64,000 nucleotides of DNA from Planctomycetes bacterium syqfu (lineage in GTDB: Bacteria > Planctomycetota > Phycisphaerae > Phycisphaerales > Phycisphaeraceae): contig CP087563.1 in assembly GCA_020974905.1 (NCBI GenBank), positions 5,890,001 through 5,954,000 on the forward strand, given 5' to 3'. The position numbers were made by a program, and so were the translations under genes. Positions 16,212 to 25,252 of the stretch are shown here, piece by piece. The notes below the pieces were generated by a model, which was not told where the DNA came from, made no database searches, and saw only the letters and a list, made by a program, of their open reading frames with translations. How positions within the stretch are numbered: position 1 is the stretch's first letter; every line of letters begins with the position of its first letter.

Positions 16212-17474
16212 ATGTCTGACAGTTCAAAAGCTAATCAGGATTCCATCGTCGGACGTCTGGTGGTTGAGCAGGGATTGTGTGCTCCCGAGGACGTCGACAA
16301 GTGCCTTAAGCTCCGTCGTGAGCAAAGTGCCAAGAGTGATCCGAACCAACGTAGCCTGGCCAGCATGCTGTTGACCAAGGGCTATGTCACCAAGAAACAG
16401 CTCGAACGCCTGCGTCCCAAGATTGAAGAATCCAAGACTTCCCAGCAGATCCCCGGTTACCAGATCATTGAACGTCTCGGTGCCGGTGCGATGGCAACGG
16501 TATACAAAGCCCGTCAGCTGTCACTGGATCGCCTGGTTGCCATCAAGATTCTGCCTCAGAAATTCACCAACAATCCGCAGTTCGTCGAACGCTTCTATCA
16601 GGAAGGTAAAGCAGCTGCCAAGCTCAACCATCCGCACATCGTCCAGGCCATCGACGTCGGTCAGGCCGGCGAGTACCACTACTTCGTCATGGAGTACGTC
16701 AAGGGACACACCGTCTACGACGACATCGTCAAGATGGGCAAGTATCCCGAAGACAAGGCACTGCGGATCATCATCGAAACCTCCAAGGCACTGGAACACG
16801 CTCACCAGGCAGGCTTCATCCACCGTGACGTGAAGCCCAAGAACATCATGATCCACGAGGAAGGCATGACCAAACTCGCGGACATGGGTCTGGCTCGCGC
16901 GGTGTCCGACCGTGAAGCCGCTGAAGCCGAGCAGGGTAAAGCCTTCGGCACGCCGTATTACATCTCACCCGAACAGATTCGTGGCAAAATGGATATCGAC
17001 TTCCGGGCTGACATCTATTCGCTGGGGTGCACCTTCTATCACATGGTCACCGGTCGCGTGCCCTTTGACGGTCCCAACCCCTCAGCCGTGATGCATAAGC
17101 ACCTCAAGGAAGAAGTCATCCCACCGGATCACCTCAATCCTTCGCTGACAGCCGGCATCGGTGAGATTATCGAAGTCTGCATGGCCAAGGATCGCGATCA
17201 CCGTTACAACTCCACCAGTGACCTGCTTCAGGATCTCGAAGCGCTTGCCAAGGGTGATCCACCCTTACAGGCACGACGCAAGTTCGATCTCGCTTCGCTG
17301 GCATCACTCGAAGACGCCAGTGTTGATGAACATGGCACGGCCATCGTCAACACCGTCGAACTCGATGAAGATGCTCCGCCTATGACACAGCAGCCCATGT
17401 TCTGGGCCATGGTCGGCGGCTGGGCGGTTTCCGTCGTCCTGCTGATTCTGCTCATCCTGCTCAAGGGTGGGTAA
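16212..17474 (+). CDS. Membrane-anchored Ser/Thr protein kinase, 420 aa
   Basis: Hanks-type kinase domain at about 83-345: glycine loop GAGAMATVY, catalytic Lys112 in VAIKIL, HRDVKPKN (Asp206), DMG in place of DFG (224-226), GTPYYISPEQ and DIYSLGC. Before it, residues 10-75 hold two helical repeats, each of the form V/L-x-x-L-x-x-x-G-L/Y-x-x-x-x-L/V, like half MshEN/GspE N-terminal modules. A single C-terminal transmembrane helix (about 398-416) would leave the kinase in the cytoplasm with almost nothing outside. The start at 16212 is the first ATG of the conserved frame. The gene ends at a terminator and is monocistronic. Confidence 0.93.
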   Translation: MSDSSKANQDSIVGRLVVEQGLCAPEDVDKCLKLRREQSAKSDPNQRSLASMLLTKGYVTKKQLERLRPKIEESKTSQQIPGYQIIERLGAGAMATVYKARQLSLDRLVAIKILPQKFTNNPQFVERFYQEGKAAAKLNHPHIVQAIDVGQAGEYHYFVMEYVKGHTVYDDIVKMGKYPEDKALRIIIETSKALEHAHQAGFIHRDVKPKNIMIHEEGMTKLADMGLARAVSDREAAEAEQGKAFGTPYYISPEQIRGKMDIDFRADIYSLGCTFYHMVTGRVPFDGPNPSAVMHKHLKEEVIPPDHLNPSLTAGIGEIIEVCMAKDRDHRYNSTSDLLQDLEALAKGDPPLQARRKFDLASLASLEDASVDEHGTAIVNTVELDEDAPPMTQQPMFWAMVGGWAVSVVLLILLILLKGG

Positions 17475-17518
17475 GTTTACAGACTATTGATATGTAAACG
17501 CGCTCACTTGAACAATAG

Positions 17519-17558
17519 CTGCATTGCAACGCAATGCTGAAACTGCAATGCAGTTTTT
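17519..17558 (+). terminator. Rho-independent terminator after the kinase gene
   Basis: A 10-bp perfect stem CTGCATTGCA / TGCAATGCAG (17519-17528 with 17544-17553) is followed by TTTTT. It lies 45 bases after the kinase stop codon. Confidence 0.85.
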
Positions 17559-17668
17559 GCCTTTGTTTTCCCATCTCTGCAACGCCAGTCCCAGACTTGT
17601 TCATCATCGTGAACTCATTTCTGTTACGATTGACTCGACACTTTCAATCCAATCCGGAGAAATGTGAC

Positions 17669-18718
17669 ATGAGCGCATCCATGCAATCCATACTCGATGC
17701 AGGCACCACGCTGTGGCTTGACTCCATCGATCCTGACCTCGTTCAAACCTGTGCCGATCAAGGCATCACCGGCGCAACCAGTAACCCGGTGATCGTTGCT
17801 GACCTCATCAAGTCCGGCCGATTTGATGACCTGCTCAACGCCTTCATGAAACAGGATATGTCCGACGAAGAAGTGGCCTGGGCAACCACCAACCAACTCG
17901 TCAGCGACGCCCAGGAAGTCTTCGAACCGGTCTGGCAAGCTTCCGGGGGTAACGATGGTTACGTGAGTTTTGAACTCGATCCCGTCCTCGAAGATGCCAA
18001 GCTCGGCCCGTCACATGACGAACGAGTTGCAGCCTATCTCAAACTCGGCCAGAGGTGGGGCAAGGACCGCAAAAACCGCATGGTCAAAGTTCCTGCCACC
18101 GCTGCTGGACTTGATGCGCTTGAAGACCTCGCTGCTATGGGGCTCAACCTCAACGTCACCTTGATCTTCACCGAACGTCAATACCTCGCTGCCCGTGATG
18201 CGATTTGGCGTGGGGCTCAGAAACGCGAATCGCTCGATACCTTCAAGAGTGTCTACAGCATTTTCATCTCCCGTGTGGATGTCTACACTGCTGAACATCA
18301 AACCGATCTGAGTGATGCAGCCCAGGGCATGGTCGGACTTGTCAATGCCAAGCGCATCTGGAAAATGAATCAGGCATTTTGGGAATCAAAAAATCTGCCT
18401 TTGAAACAGGAGATGATTTTCGCTTCCACCGCAGTGAAAAAAGACGATCAACCTGCGGACTTTTACATCGGTGCCCTGGTGGGTTCGGACATCCAAACCA
18501 ATCCACCGTCACTGAACAAAGCCATCAACGACATGGGCAAGACCTACACCAAGACCATCGCTGACATGCCCGAAGAAAACGTGTTGGATGAAATCGACCA
18601 ACTCGTCGACATGGAAAAACTCGAAGAAGTCCTGATGCGCGAAGGCTTAGCCAAATTCGCTGATCCGCAGAAGGCACTAATCAAACTCATCGGCCAAAAG
18701 CGTGAACAGTTGCGGTGA
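17669..18718 (+). CDS. tal: Transaldolase, 349 aa
   Basis: A TIM-barrel transaldolase that moves a dihydroxyacetone unit between sugar phosphates in the non-oxidative pentose phosphate pathway. Conserved elements: LWLDSID (Asp18), GATSNP (35-40), the Schiff-base Lys140 in NRMVKVPAT, LNVTLIFTERQY, FISRVDVY, and IFASTAVKK. The ATG at 17669 has GGAG at 17656-17659; the longer in-frame extension to 17534 has no family match. At 349 aa it belongs with the longer bacterial transaldolases rather than the short fructose-6-phosphate aldolase type. No other pentose phosphate gene is adjacent. Confidence 0.95.
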   Translation: MSASMQSILDAGTTLWLDSIDPDLVQTCADQGITGATSNPVIVADLIKSGRFDDLLNAFMKQDMSDEEVAWATTNQLVSDAQEVFEPVWQASGGNDGYVSFELDPVLEDAKLGPSHDERVAAYLKLGQRWGKDRKNRMVKVPATAAGLDALEDLAAMGLNLNVTLIFTERQYLAARDAIWRGAQKRESLDTFKSVYSIFISRVDVYTAEHQTDLSDAAQGMVGLVNAKRIWKMNQAFWESKNLPLKQEMIFASTAVKKDDQPADFYIGALVGSDIQTNPPSLNKAINDMGKTYTKTIADMPEENVLDEIDQLVDMEKLEEVLMREGLAKFADPQKALIKLIGQKREQLR

Positions 18719-18775
18719 GTGCCCTGTATTTTGCTACTTTCCTATGATCAGGTTTTGCAGTCTGAAGGATGCTAA

Positions 18776-19495
18776 ATGCGATTTGAAGACTGGGTCATTA
18801 TTGGTGTGCCGGTCTTTGCATTTGGGCCTTTGATTACTATTTACTTTCTTGCCAAACGAGAAGACCGCCAACGTAGCGTCAGACTTCAGGCCATTTCCGA
18901 TAAGCACCATTTCCGTTATACCGACAAGCTTGATGATGTAGACGCAATGTTTGAGTGCATTGCGATGACGTTGGGTGGTGTGTTTCGCTATTCTAAGCAT
19001 GTTTTGGAAGGTCATGTTGCGGATATACATATCAAGGTGATGGATTGCCATTATTCTGAGAGTGATGCATTCAATGCCCCGCAACATGTGAGAACGCTTT
19101 TTGCTTGCCATGTTCCCCAGGCACATCTGCCGGACTTTGATTTGGATATCAAAGGCGTGTTGTCCAAAGTTCATGGAAAGCATGATGAGTGTGAATTCGA
19201 GTACGATAACGCGACTGGTTTTTCCAGAAAGTACAATCTTCGCGTACGCGATCAATCTGAAGCAAACTTGTATTTCACGTCTGCCAGACTTAAACAAATT
19301 GATGCAGCCTTGACGGAGCGGAATTGGCGTGTTCAGTCGTTTAACAGTTGGGTTGCCATCGTGCAGAATGGCAAACGCGTTTATACCAAGGATTGGGAGA
19401 AGTTCTTCTTTGATAGTCTTGCATTCGTCAACAGCTTGAACAATGAATTGCTTGATGGACGGCTGACGCGCGAGCTGTCAGCTCGCGGCTATTGA
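18776..19495 (+). CDS. Membrane-anchored hypothetical protein, 239 aa
   Basis: The function is unknown. An N-terminal transmembrane helix (about residues 7-26) is followed by a basic stretch (AKREDRQRS) and a soluble domain predicted to be cytoplasmic. It shares its plan with the next gene (19672-20352): YTDKLDD/YTEKLNA, a VADIHIKVMDCHY/IADVEVILTDYQY strand pair, ACHVPQAHLPDFDLD/AYHIPGLALPDFALE, and SRKYNLRVRD/SKTYRLSGKD. The two are therefore paralogues. ATG 18776 has GAAGGA upstream. Confidence 0.82.
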   Translation: MRFEDWVIIGVPVFAFGPLITIYFLAKREDRQRSVRLQAISDKHHFRYTDKLDDVDAMFECIAMTLGGVFRYSKHVLEGHVADIHIKVMDCHYSESDAFNAPQHVRTLFACHVPQAHLPDFDLDIKGVLSKVHGKHDECEFEYDNATGFSRKYNLRVRDQSEANLYFTSARLKQIDAALTERNWRVQSFNSWVAIVQNGKRVYTKDWEKFFFDSLAFVNSLNNELLDGRLTRELSARGY

Positions 19496-19671
19496 ATTGC
19501 TTTTTCATTGAAGACGCACGCAGACATGGGCGAGCGTCAGACGCTACATTTGTGTGAAAAATGCACTGAAGGCTTGGCGTTGTTGATTCGCAGCTATTTT
19601 TTGATGTATCGTTTACACTGGTACGCGTGTTGTGCAGTTGACTGAAACGCCGGTGTTATGAAAGGAAACGT

Positions 19672-20352
19672 ATGGGGCCATTTATTGGTGTTGCGTTTTT
19701 TGCGGTCTTCATAGGTATTTTTGTCGTTGCGATTGTCGTTGGTTTGCGCAATGAGAAAAAACGGCGTGAAGTGCTCCAAGCCTTTGCATCGCAGATGGGA
19801 TTGACCTATACGGAAAAACTCAACGCGATTGGCGAAGTTCCTTGTCATGAAGCGGGCGTGTTTCAGAAGGGGCGATCCAAGAAAGCCAAGAATTTCATGA
19901 CCGGCAAGATCGCGGATGTCGAGGTGATCCTCACCGACTATCAATACACCACCGGCAGTGGCAAGAATTCAACCACGCACAACCTGACATTGGCTGCCTA
20001 TCACATCCCCGGATTGGCATTGCCGGACTTTGCGCTGGAGAGTGAAAATTTCCTGACCCGCTTTGCAGAGAAGTTCGGTATGCAGGATATCGACTTTGAT
20101 TCCCATCCCCAGTTTTCCAAGACCTATCGCCTGTCGGGTAAAGATGAAAATGCGATCCGCCAACTCTTCACGCCAACCTTACTCACCAGCATTGAAAACG
20201 GGCTGATCCCCAAGGACGTGCGTGTTCGAGCCGGGGCCGGTTGGCTGATCATCTACAGCTATCCCAAGCCCATCAAGACCGAAAATATGCAGGACTTTCT
20301 CAATGACACCTTCGAGCTGGCCAACAAGCTGACAGTTGAAGCGATGTCGTGA
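19672..20352 (+). CDS. Membrane-anchored hypothetical protein, 226 aa, paralogue of the preceding gene
   Basis: One N-terminal transmembrane helix (about 3-25) precedes NEKKRREVLQAFASQMGLTY and a soluble domain with HIPGLALPDFALE, FSKTYRLSGKDE and a final conserved stretch. No catalytic motif is evident. AAAGGAAA precedes ATG 19672. It lies 176 bases after its paralogue, probably the product of a tandem duplication. No function is proposed. Confidence 0.84.
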   Translation: MGPFIGVAFFAVFIGIFVVAIVVGLRNEKKRREVLQAFASQMGLTYTEKLNAIGEVPCHEAGVFQKGRSKKAKNFMTGKIADVEVILTDYQYTTGSGKNSTTHNLTLAAYHIPGLALPDFALESENFLTRFAEKFGMQDIDFDSHPQFSKTYRLSGKDENAIRQLFTPTLLTSIENGLIPKDVRVRAGAGWLIIYSYPKPIKTENMQDFLNDTFELANKLTVEAMS

Positions 20353-20436
20353 TCCACATGTCATGGTGCCTTGATTGCGATCTTGGTTTCGTTTTTATAG
20401 CGCTTCAAATCATTCATCTCAAAGCGATCTGTTATT

Positions 20437-20530
20437 TCGTCATTCCCGCGCAGGCGGGAATCCAGTGACATTCAGTGCGCACATGCAAGTTCCACTGGAC
20501 TCCCGCCTTCGGGGGCGCGGTCGTGACGGA
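20437..20530. repeat. REP-type inverted repeat (CGTCATTCCCGCG...GCGGGAATCC)
   Basis: The left arm (20438-20466) reads CGTCATTCCCGCG, CAGGCGGGAATCCAGTG. The right arm (20491-20530) is its imperfect reverse complement, ending GTGACGGA. The same kind of element is widespread in bacterial genomes and is often mis-annotated as a small gene containing RHSRAGGNP, which can be read here in a short spurious frame. It follows the paralogue pair and precedes the regulator promoter. Confidence 0.85.
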
Positions 20531-20663
20531 AGGTGGAGATTAATTGTTTGGCATGATCTAAATTGATTTTTATTAACACTTTGTGACGTGTGTTGTCAGT
20601 TTGTCTCATGTGCCTGTTGTTCCGGAATCTGTCGTGGCGATGAAGTTTTTTCTTGCCGATAGA

Positions 20664-20691
20664 TTGACTTGTATAGCGTATATGCTATAGT
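20664..20691 (+). promoter_or_regulatory. Sigma-70-type promoter overlapping an operator-like palindrome
   Basis: TTGACT (20664-20669) and TATAGT (20686-20691) are separated by 16 bases. Between and over them lies TATAGCGTATATGCTATA (20672-20689), whose ends TATAGC/GCTATA are inverted. A further half-site TTGCTATA occurs at 20703-20710. The arrangement suggests that the downstream GntR/LacI-like regulator represses its own promoter. Confidence 0.65.
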
Positions 20692-20724
20692 CATATACAG
20701 ATTTGCTATAACGTGAGATTTGGC

Positions 20725-21804
20725 ATGAGCAGCACGGTTACACCCAATAAATGTCACTCCATCACCCGACTTCTTGCATCAAGAATCGATCAGGGGATGT
20801 ATCTCAACGGCCCGATTCCCGGCGAGCGCGCTTTGGCGACCGAGTTGGGCGTCAGCTACCTGACTGTTCGTCGGGCGACCAAGCAGCTTGTTGATGATGG
20901 TGTGCTCAGTCGCATGTCCAACGGCCGTCTACAGCCCAGTCACAAGACGCAGGAATCGCGCCAGGGACCTCAGATTGGATTGCTCGTTGATACCTTCCCG
21001 GTCAATGCCATGCGCGAATGGTTTACGGATCTGGATGAACTGGTCAATGCGCATGATGGCACGCTGCATCTGATCAGCTACAACGACAAGGATGACCCGC
21101 GCGTCTTCGAAGCACTGGATCAGGAACTCGATGGTCTGTTCATCATTTACCGCTATGAACTTTCGCCACTTCTCCGCGATCGCCTGGTGCGCAATGCACA
21201 CCGGCTCGTTTCGCTTTGGTTTGACATGACGTCACTGGGCATCCCCAGCATTGAGAATGCGCCAGCACGTAATGTCAGTCGTGCTGTGGAATATCTCAAG
21301 GAGCTTGGCCACAAACGCGTGGACTTTCTCTGCGCTTCGGATCGCGATGCGGTGCTGCGTGACCGGATTCACTATTGGCAGCAGGCGGTCAATCACTACG
21401 GACTTGACGGTGAGATCTTTGAACAGACCCCGCGCAAGCCACAGAGCAGTGCGATGAGTGCACGCGATCTGGCGTTGGAAATGCACCATGACGGGAAGCT
21501 TGATGATGTGACAGCGATGGTCTGTGCGACCACCAACATGGCCATGGGGTTCATGCGTGCGTGTCACGAAGTGGGGCGTGTGGTCGGGAAAGATATTTCC
21601 GTGGTCGGATATGGCGAAGTGGATGCCGCGCAGGTCTGCATACCTTCGATCACATCCATCAAACCCGGCCCAAGACGCCCGTTACTGGAACAGGGACTTG
21701 AGTGGGTCTTAGCCCGAGACAAGGGAGCAGGTCGACCGATGCATATTGACAGCGTGGATGTGGATTTATTCATCGGTGAATCGACCGCACCGCTGTCCAG
21801 TTGA
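20725..21804 (+). CDS. GntR-type HTH / LacI-like sensor transcriptional regulator, 359 aa
   Basis: An N-terminal winged helix-turn-helix of the GntR family (GPIPGERALATELGVSYLTVRRATKQLVDDG, about 30-60) is joined to a periplasmic-binding-protein-like sensor domain (about 80-350) of the LacI/GalR class (IGLLVDTF, DGLFIIYRYE, AVEYLKELGHKRVDFL, ISVVGYGEVDAAQVCIPSITSIKP). This AraR-like architecture usually responds to sugars. ATG 20725 is preferred over GTG 20713. The gene lies upstream of a pseudopilin and two secreted beta-helix enzymes, which it may control. The promoter carries a palindrome suited to autoregulation. Confidence 0.9.
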   Translation: MSSTVTPNKCHSITRLLASRIDQGMYLNGPIPGERALATELGVSYLTVRRATKQLVDDGVLSRMSNGRLQPSHKTQESRQGPQIGLLVDTFPVNAMREWFTDLDELVNAHDGTLHLISYNDKDDPRVFEALDQELDGLFIIYRYELSPLLRDRLVRNAHRLVSLWFDMTSLGIPSIENAPARNVSRAVEYLKELGHKRVDFLCASDRDAVLRDRIHYWQQAVNHYGLDGEIFEQTPRKPQSSAMSARDLALEMHHDGKLDDVTAMVCATTNMAMGFMRACHEVGRVVGKDISVVGYGEVDAAQVCIPSITSIKPGPRRPLLEQGLEWVLARDKGAGRPMHIDSVDVDLFIGESTAPLSS

Positions 21805-21873
21805 AAGAACAATCTCTTCAGACGCGCTTTTTACGCGAATAGATCGTACAAATTTCTTTAAGGAGTCATGGTC

Positions 21874-22527
21874 ATGCGACGACACAATGGCTTTACACTC
21901 ATCGAATTGTTGGTGGTTATCTCAATCGTTTCCCTGCTCATGGCCATTCTCCTGCCTGCTTTAGCCAAGGCCAAGGAAGCGGGGCGGAAAATAAAGTGTG
22001 CAAGTACCATGCGACAGATCGGCGTGGCCGAGCAGGTGTATGCAGCGGATAACGATGGCTACATCATTCCCGGAATCAACCTTTCGGGCAAGCTTTGGAT
22101 CGATCAGGTTGCCAAGGAATTCAGCCAGAAACGCGGGTTCAATGGCGCGCTAATCTGCCCGGGCAATCGCATCGTCCCCACCTTGCCGGATTTTGCCAAT
22201 TACAGCTATCTCTGTGGCGTGTTTGGGACCGGTGATATGAAGGGTGTCAAGCAAACCCAGTTTCATCGTGTGCACAATGCATCGAAAAAAATTCTTGTCG
22301 CTGAGTCAGGTAACGGCTCCACATGGGGCTCGGGCTACGATGGGTCAGGCAGCAAGTACACGTTTAACTGGCATAACAAATCTCAGAATTTCCTGATGAT
22401 TGATTGCAGTGTGCAAAGCTACTCCGACCCGTATTTTGACACCGTCATCGCCACACGCAGTACCGACCAGACCACCGTCACCAAGGATCTGTGGTTCCGC
22501 AACAGCGACTATAACAAAGCCCACTGA
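21874..22527 (+). CDS. Type II secretion pseudopilin-like protein, 217 aa
   Basis: The prepilin leader MRRHNGFTLIELLVVISIVS has the G-F-T-L-I-E cleavage and methylation site, followed by the hydrophobic N-terminal helix. A soluble domain with a Cys pair and the C-terminal signature H-N-K-S-Q-N-F-L-M-I-D-C follows. It corresponds to the H-X9-DG motif common in planctomycete pseudopilins, with Cys in place of Gly. ATG 21874 sits 8 bases after AGGAG; the upstream ATG at 21868 is too close. It presumably assembles into a pseudopilus or stays as a type II secretion-linked surface protein. It is followed by secreted beta-helix proteins. Confidence 0.9.
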   Translation: MRRHNGFTLIELLVVISIVSLLMAILLPALAKAKEAGRKIKCASTMRQIGVAEQVYAADNDGYIIPGINLSGKLWIDQVAKEFSQKRGFNGALICPGNRIVPTLPDFANYSYLCGVFGTGDMKGVKQTQFHRVHNASKKILVAESGNGSTWGSGYDGSGSKYTFNWHNKSQNFLMIDCSVQSYSDPYFDTVIATRSTDQTTVTKDLWFRNSDYNKAH

Positions 22528-22693
22528 TGGGTCCATGTTCCCAACGGTCCTGTCAAGCGATAGGATCGTTTCAAGGGAAATGATCTGATGTCTATGACAA
22601 GATAAAGAAATCCTCGACAGATGGGATAGACAATATCCTTCTGCACATCGATTCAATCACGATATTCAGTACGCAAACAGAAAAGCCAACATA

Positions 22694-25126
22694 ATGATTC
22701 ATTTGTCACACATCGGTATTCGCACCCCATTGTTTCTGTTGTTCTTCGTCATGATCATGCTCGGGTATACCTGCACTTTATCGGCAGCCCAGCGATATGA
22801 ATATGTCTGGTCACCTGAAGGTCTTTATCGTGGGACACATCCTGAGAGTAAAAACCCATGGTCGACGAAATGGGTGAATAATGATGATGGTTCAAAGAGC
22901 ATTGAAGTGACCATCACACGCGGGACGGGTTACTACAACTACATCGTGATCCCACGTCATTACCTCAAAACCGATGCAACCGACTTCACTGTCGAAGTCA
23001 CGTTTCGCGTGACGCAGTCCACGACGCTGCCACGCACGTTTTACATTTTCGCCCGTAACAGCAAGTCGCATGCATATGACATCTGGCAGCGTTGGGTTGG
23101 CGAACCTGATGGCAAGCAACGCACCATTCGCTTCCCCATGCAACTGACACCAGTTGAAGGCGGTAAATGGACAATTTATGCGGGGGCCCAAGGGATGTGC
23201 AGCATTATTTATGATCGGATCGCCATCAAGCAGGGGCGTGACATTGAACATCTCAAACCCCAGGTCGATGCAGATTTCAAAGCCAGTGTCCTGCTCAAGA
23301 CCACAACACTGGCGACGGGTTTTTCACCGATACAAATCATTCGTCCTGATGACAACGGGCAAGGCAAAGTCATCTCTGCAAAAGGACGCATGATTCCCGA
23401 TGGTGACCAACCGGTGAGTGATGATGTGGCTGAGAATAACGGCAAAGAAATTCAGCGCATGATCAACGAAGCCAAACGCATCCCCGGCAATAAAACCATT
23501 CTCATCCCCAAAGGCGTCTACCGCATTGCCAACCATGGGGGCGTTATTGCTGATGGTGTGGATGATCTGACCATTGATGGACAGGATTCGGAATTCATCT
23601 ATCAACGCTTGCATGGCGGTCAACTGTTTATGATCAGTCGCTGTAATCGCATGGTGGTTAAAAATCTGAATATTGACTGGAATTGGGACTATTACCCTAT
23701 TGCCAGTATGTTCAGGGTTAAAGGTGTCAGTGATGATCGAAGGACGCTTGAGCTTGATTTTTACGCTTACAATGACGAACAGGTCAAGCGACTTGAGAAG
23801 CTTGATTGGATGATGTTTTTGCCATTGCAAACAGACACGCTGTATCCCAAACGTGATGGCCAGCCTGAGAAATTCACGCTCAGTCATCAGCGTCCCACAC
23901 TACAAATCAAAGGCAATCAGGTCACCGCACAATATCGTAACCCGGTGGCATTAACCCCAGGCCAGACTTATGCCGTGCGTCATCTGTATTACAATCTCAT
24001 CGCATTTAAATTGGCAAACTGTTCGCACCTGACCTTTGACGGTGTGACCATCTACTCCATGCCGGGAATGGGTTGGCTCAATACGGGCACCACACATCAC
24101 TGGCGGTTTAACAACTGCAAGATTGTACGCCGACCCGGTAGTAAACATCCGCTGACCACCGCAGCGGACGGGATTCATGCAGGTGAATCCAAGGGTGATC
24201 TGATCATTGAAAACTGCGTCTTCACCGGTATGGGCGATGACTGTATCAATCTGCATGACAACACATGGCAGGGCGGATTGGAGTACGGCGATAACGACAG
24301 GCAACTGCGCTTGCTCAATTGCCCCAAGCATCGCCTGCGGATTGAACCTGGTGATGTGCTGCGGTTTTATCAGCCGGACTTCTCGCCTGCAGGTGTGGAA
24401 TTGGAAGTGGCGGACGAACCCGAATATGACGGCAAACCCAATGCGTATGTCAATAGCACCATCACCACGATCAACTTCACCAAGCCGATTCCCAAGGGGC
24501 TGTCGTACCTGTCGATTGTCGCCAACACGCGCTTTGGAACGCACAACGTACTTATCGCCAACAACAAGTTCTATCGCGCCTTTGGTCGTGGGATATTACA
24601 TTCAGGCAACGATGTCACGGTTAAAGGCAATCACTTTGAAGAACTCGGTGGTTCGGCGATTCAGGTTCAGGCTGACATTGTTGATCTACATTGGGCAGAA
24701 GGCACCGGCACGCGGAACATGGTCATTGCCAACAACAAGTTCATAGATGTGAACCGTTCCGGTCGCTGGGAAGGAGCAGTAGTCTATACCGGTGGTCGAT
24801 TACCCTGGGGACCGACCGATTACCCGTTGTTTGATCAGTTTCTCATTGAGAATAATCATTTCATCAACTCGCCCGGTCCTGCAATGACATTGACAACGAC
24901 ACACAACGCGGTGATTCGCAATAACGTCATTGAGATGATCAACCCGATGCCCAATACCACGCCTTATGCCGGGACCGTCTTCAATGTTCATACCTCCAAC
25001 ATCAACGTAATACAGAATCTCTGGCGTTATCATGACAAGCCTGAACACATGAGTGGTGTGATCTACAATCCCACCGAATCACAGCAGGTTCATTCGCTGC
25101 AAAATCAACTTCAGATCAAAAACTAA
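22694..25126 (+). CDS. Secreted right-handed beta-helix protein, putative glycoside hydrolase, 810 aa
   Basis: A signal peptide (hydrophobic residues 12-31, cleavage near Ala32) leads into an N-terminal beta-sandwich-like region (about 35-190, YEYVWSPEGLY onward) and then a right-handed beta-helix (about 230-800). GMGDDCINLHDNTWQGG near residue 513 has a paired Asp that, as in GH28 or GH110 enzymes, could be the catalytic pair. Helix-repeat runs such as IANNKF, IENCVF, IENNHF recur every 20-30 residues. The likely role is cleavage of an algal or plant polysaccharide. The second gene downstream is a close paralogue. No enzyme class can be assigned from sequence alone. Confidence 0.85.
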   Translation: MIHLSHIGIRTPLFLLFFVMIMLGYTCTLSAAQRYEYVWSPEGLYRGTHPESKNPWSTKWVNNDDGSKSIEVTITRGTGYYNYIVIPRHYLKTDATDFTVEVTFRVTQSTTLPRTFYIFARNSKSHAYDIWQRWVGEPDGKQRTIRFPMQLTPVEGGKWTIYAGAQGMCSIIYDRIAIKQGRDIEHLKPQVDADFKASVLLKTTTLATGFSPIQIIRPDDNGQGKVISAKGRMIPDGDQPVSDDVAENNGKEIQRMINEAKRIPGNKTILIPKGVYRIANHGGVIADGVDDLTIDGQDSEFIYQRLHGGQLFMISRCNRMVVKNLNIDWNWDYYPIASMFRVKGVSDDRRTLELDFYAYNDEQVKRLEKLDWMMFLPLQTDTLYPKRDGQPEKFTLSHQRPTLQIKGNQVTAQYRNPVALTPGQTYAVRHLYYNLIAFKLANCSHLTFDGVTIYSMPGMGWLNTGTTHHWRFNNCKIVRRPGSKHPLTTAADGIHAGESKGDLIIENCVFTGMGDDCINLHDNTWQGGLEYGDNDRQLRLLNCPKHRLRIEPGDVLRFYQPDFSPAGVELEVADEPEYDGKPNAYVNSTITTINFTKPIPKGLSYLSIVANTRFGTHNVLIANNKFYRAFGRGILHSGNDVTVKGNHFEELGGSAIQVQADIVDLHWAEGTGTRNMVIANNKFIDVNRSGRWEGAVVYTGGRLPWGPTDYPLFDQFLIENNHFINSPGPAMTLTTTHNAVIRNNVIEMINPMPNTTPYAGTVFNVHTSNINVIQNLWRYHDKPEHMSGVIYNPTESQQVHSLQNQLQIKN

Positions 25127-25136
25127 GTCCCATATC

Positions 25137-25172
25137 GCATCCCGGCAAGCTGTCGTGTCGGGATGCTTTTTT
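25137..25172 (+). terminator. Rho-independent terminator between the beta-helix genes
   Basis: An 8-bp stem GCATCCCG / CGGGATGC (25137-25144 with 25159-25166) is followed by TTTTTT. It lies 11 bases after the first beta-helix gene, so the second copy is probably transcribed from its own promoter or by readthrough. Confidence 0.8.
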
Positions 25173-25252
25173 ACATCCGGGCTATCACGATTGCATTGTC
25201 TCAGACCTGCTTGCAGGTTGTTACCTATCCTTTGTCCCAATCGAGGAACGCC

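Noticed and set aside
20375-20566. Small plus-strand frame containing RHSRAGGNP
   Set aside because: It is the known spurious translation of the CGTCATTCCCGCG repeat, not a gene.
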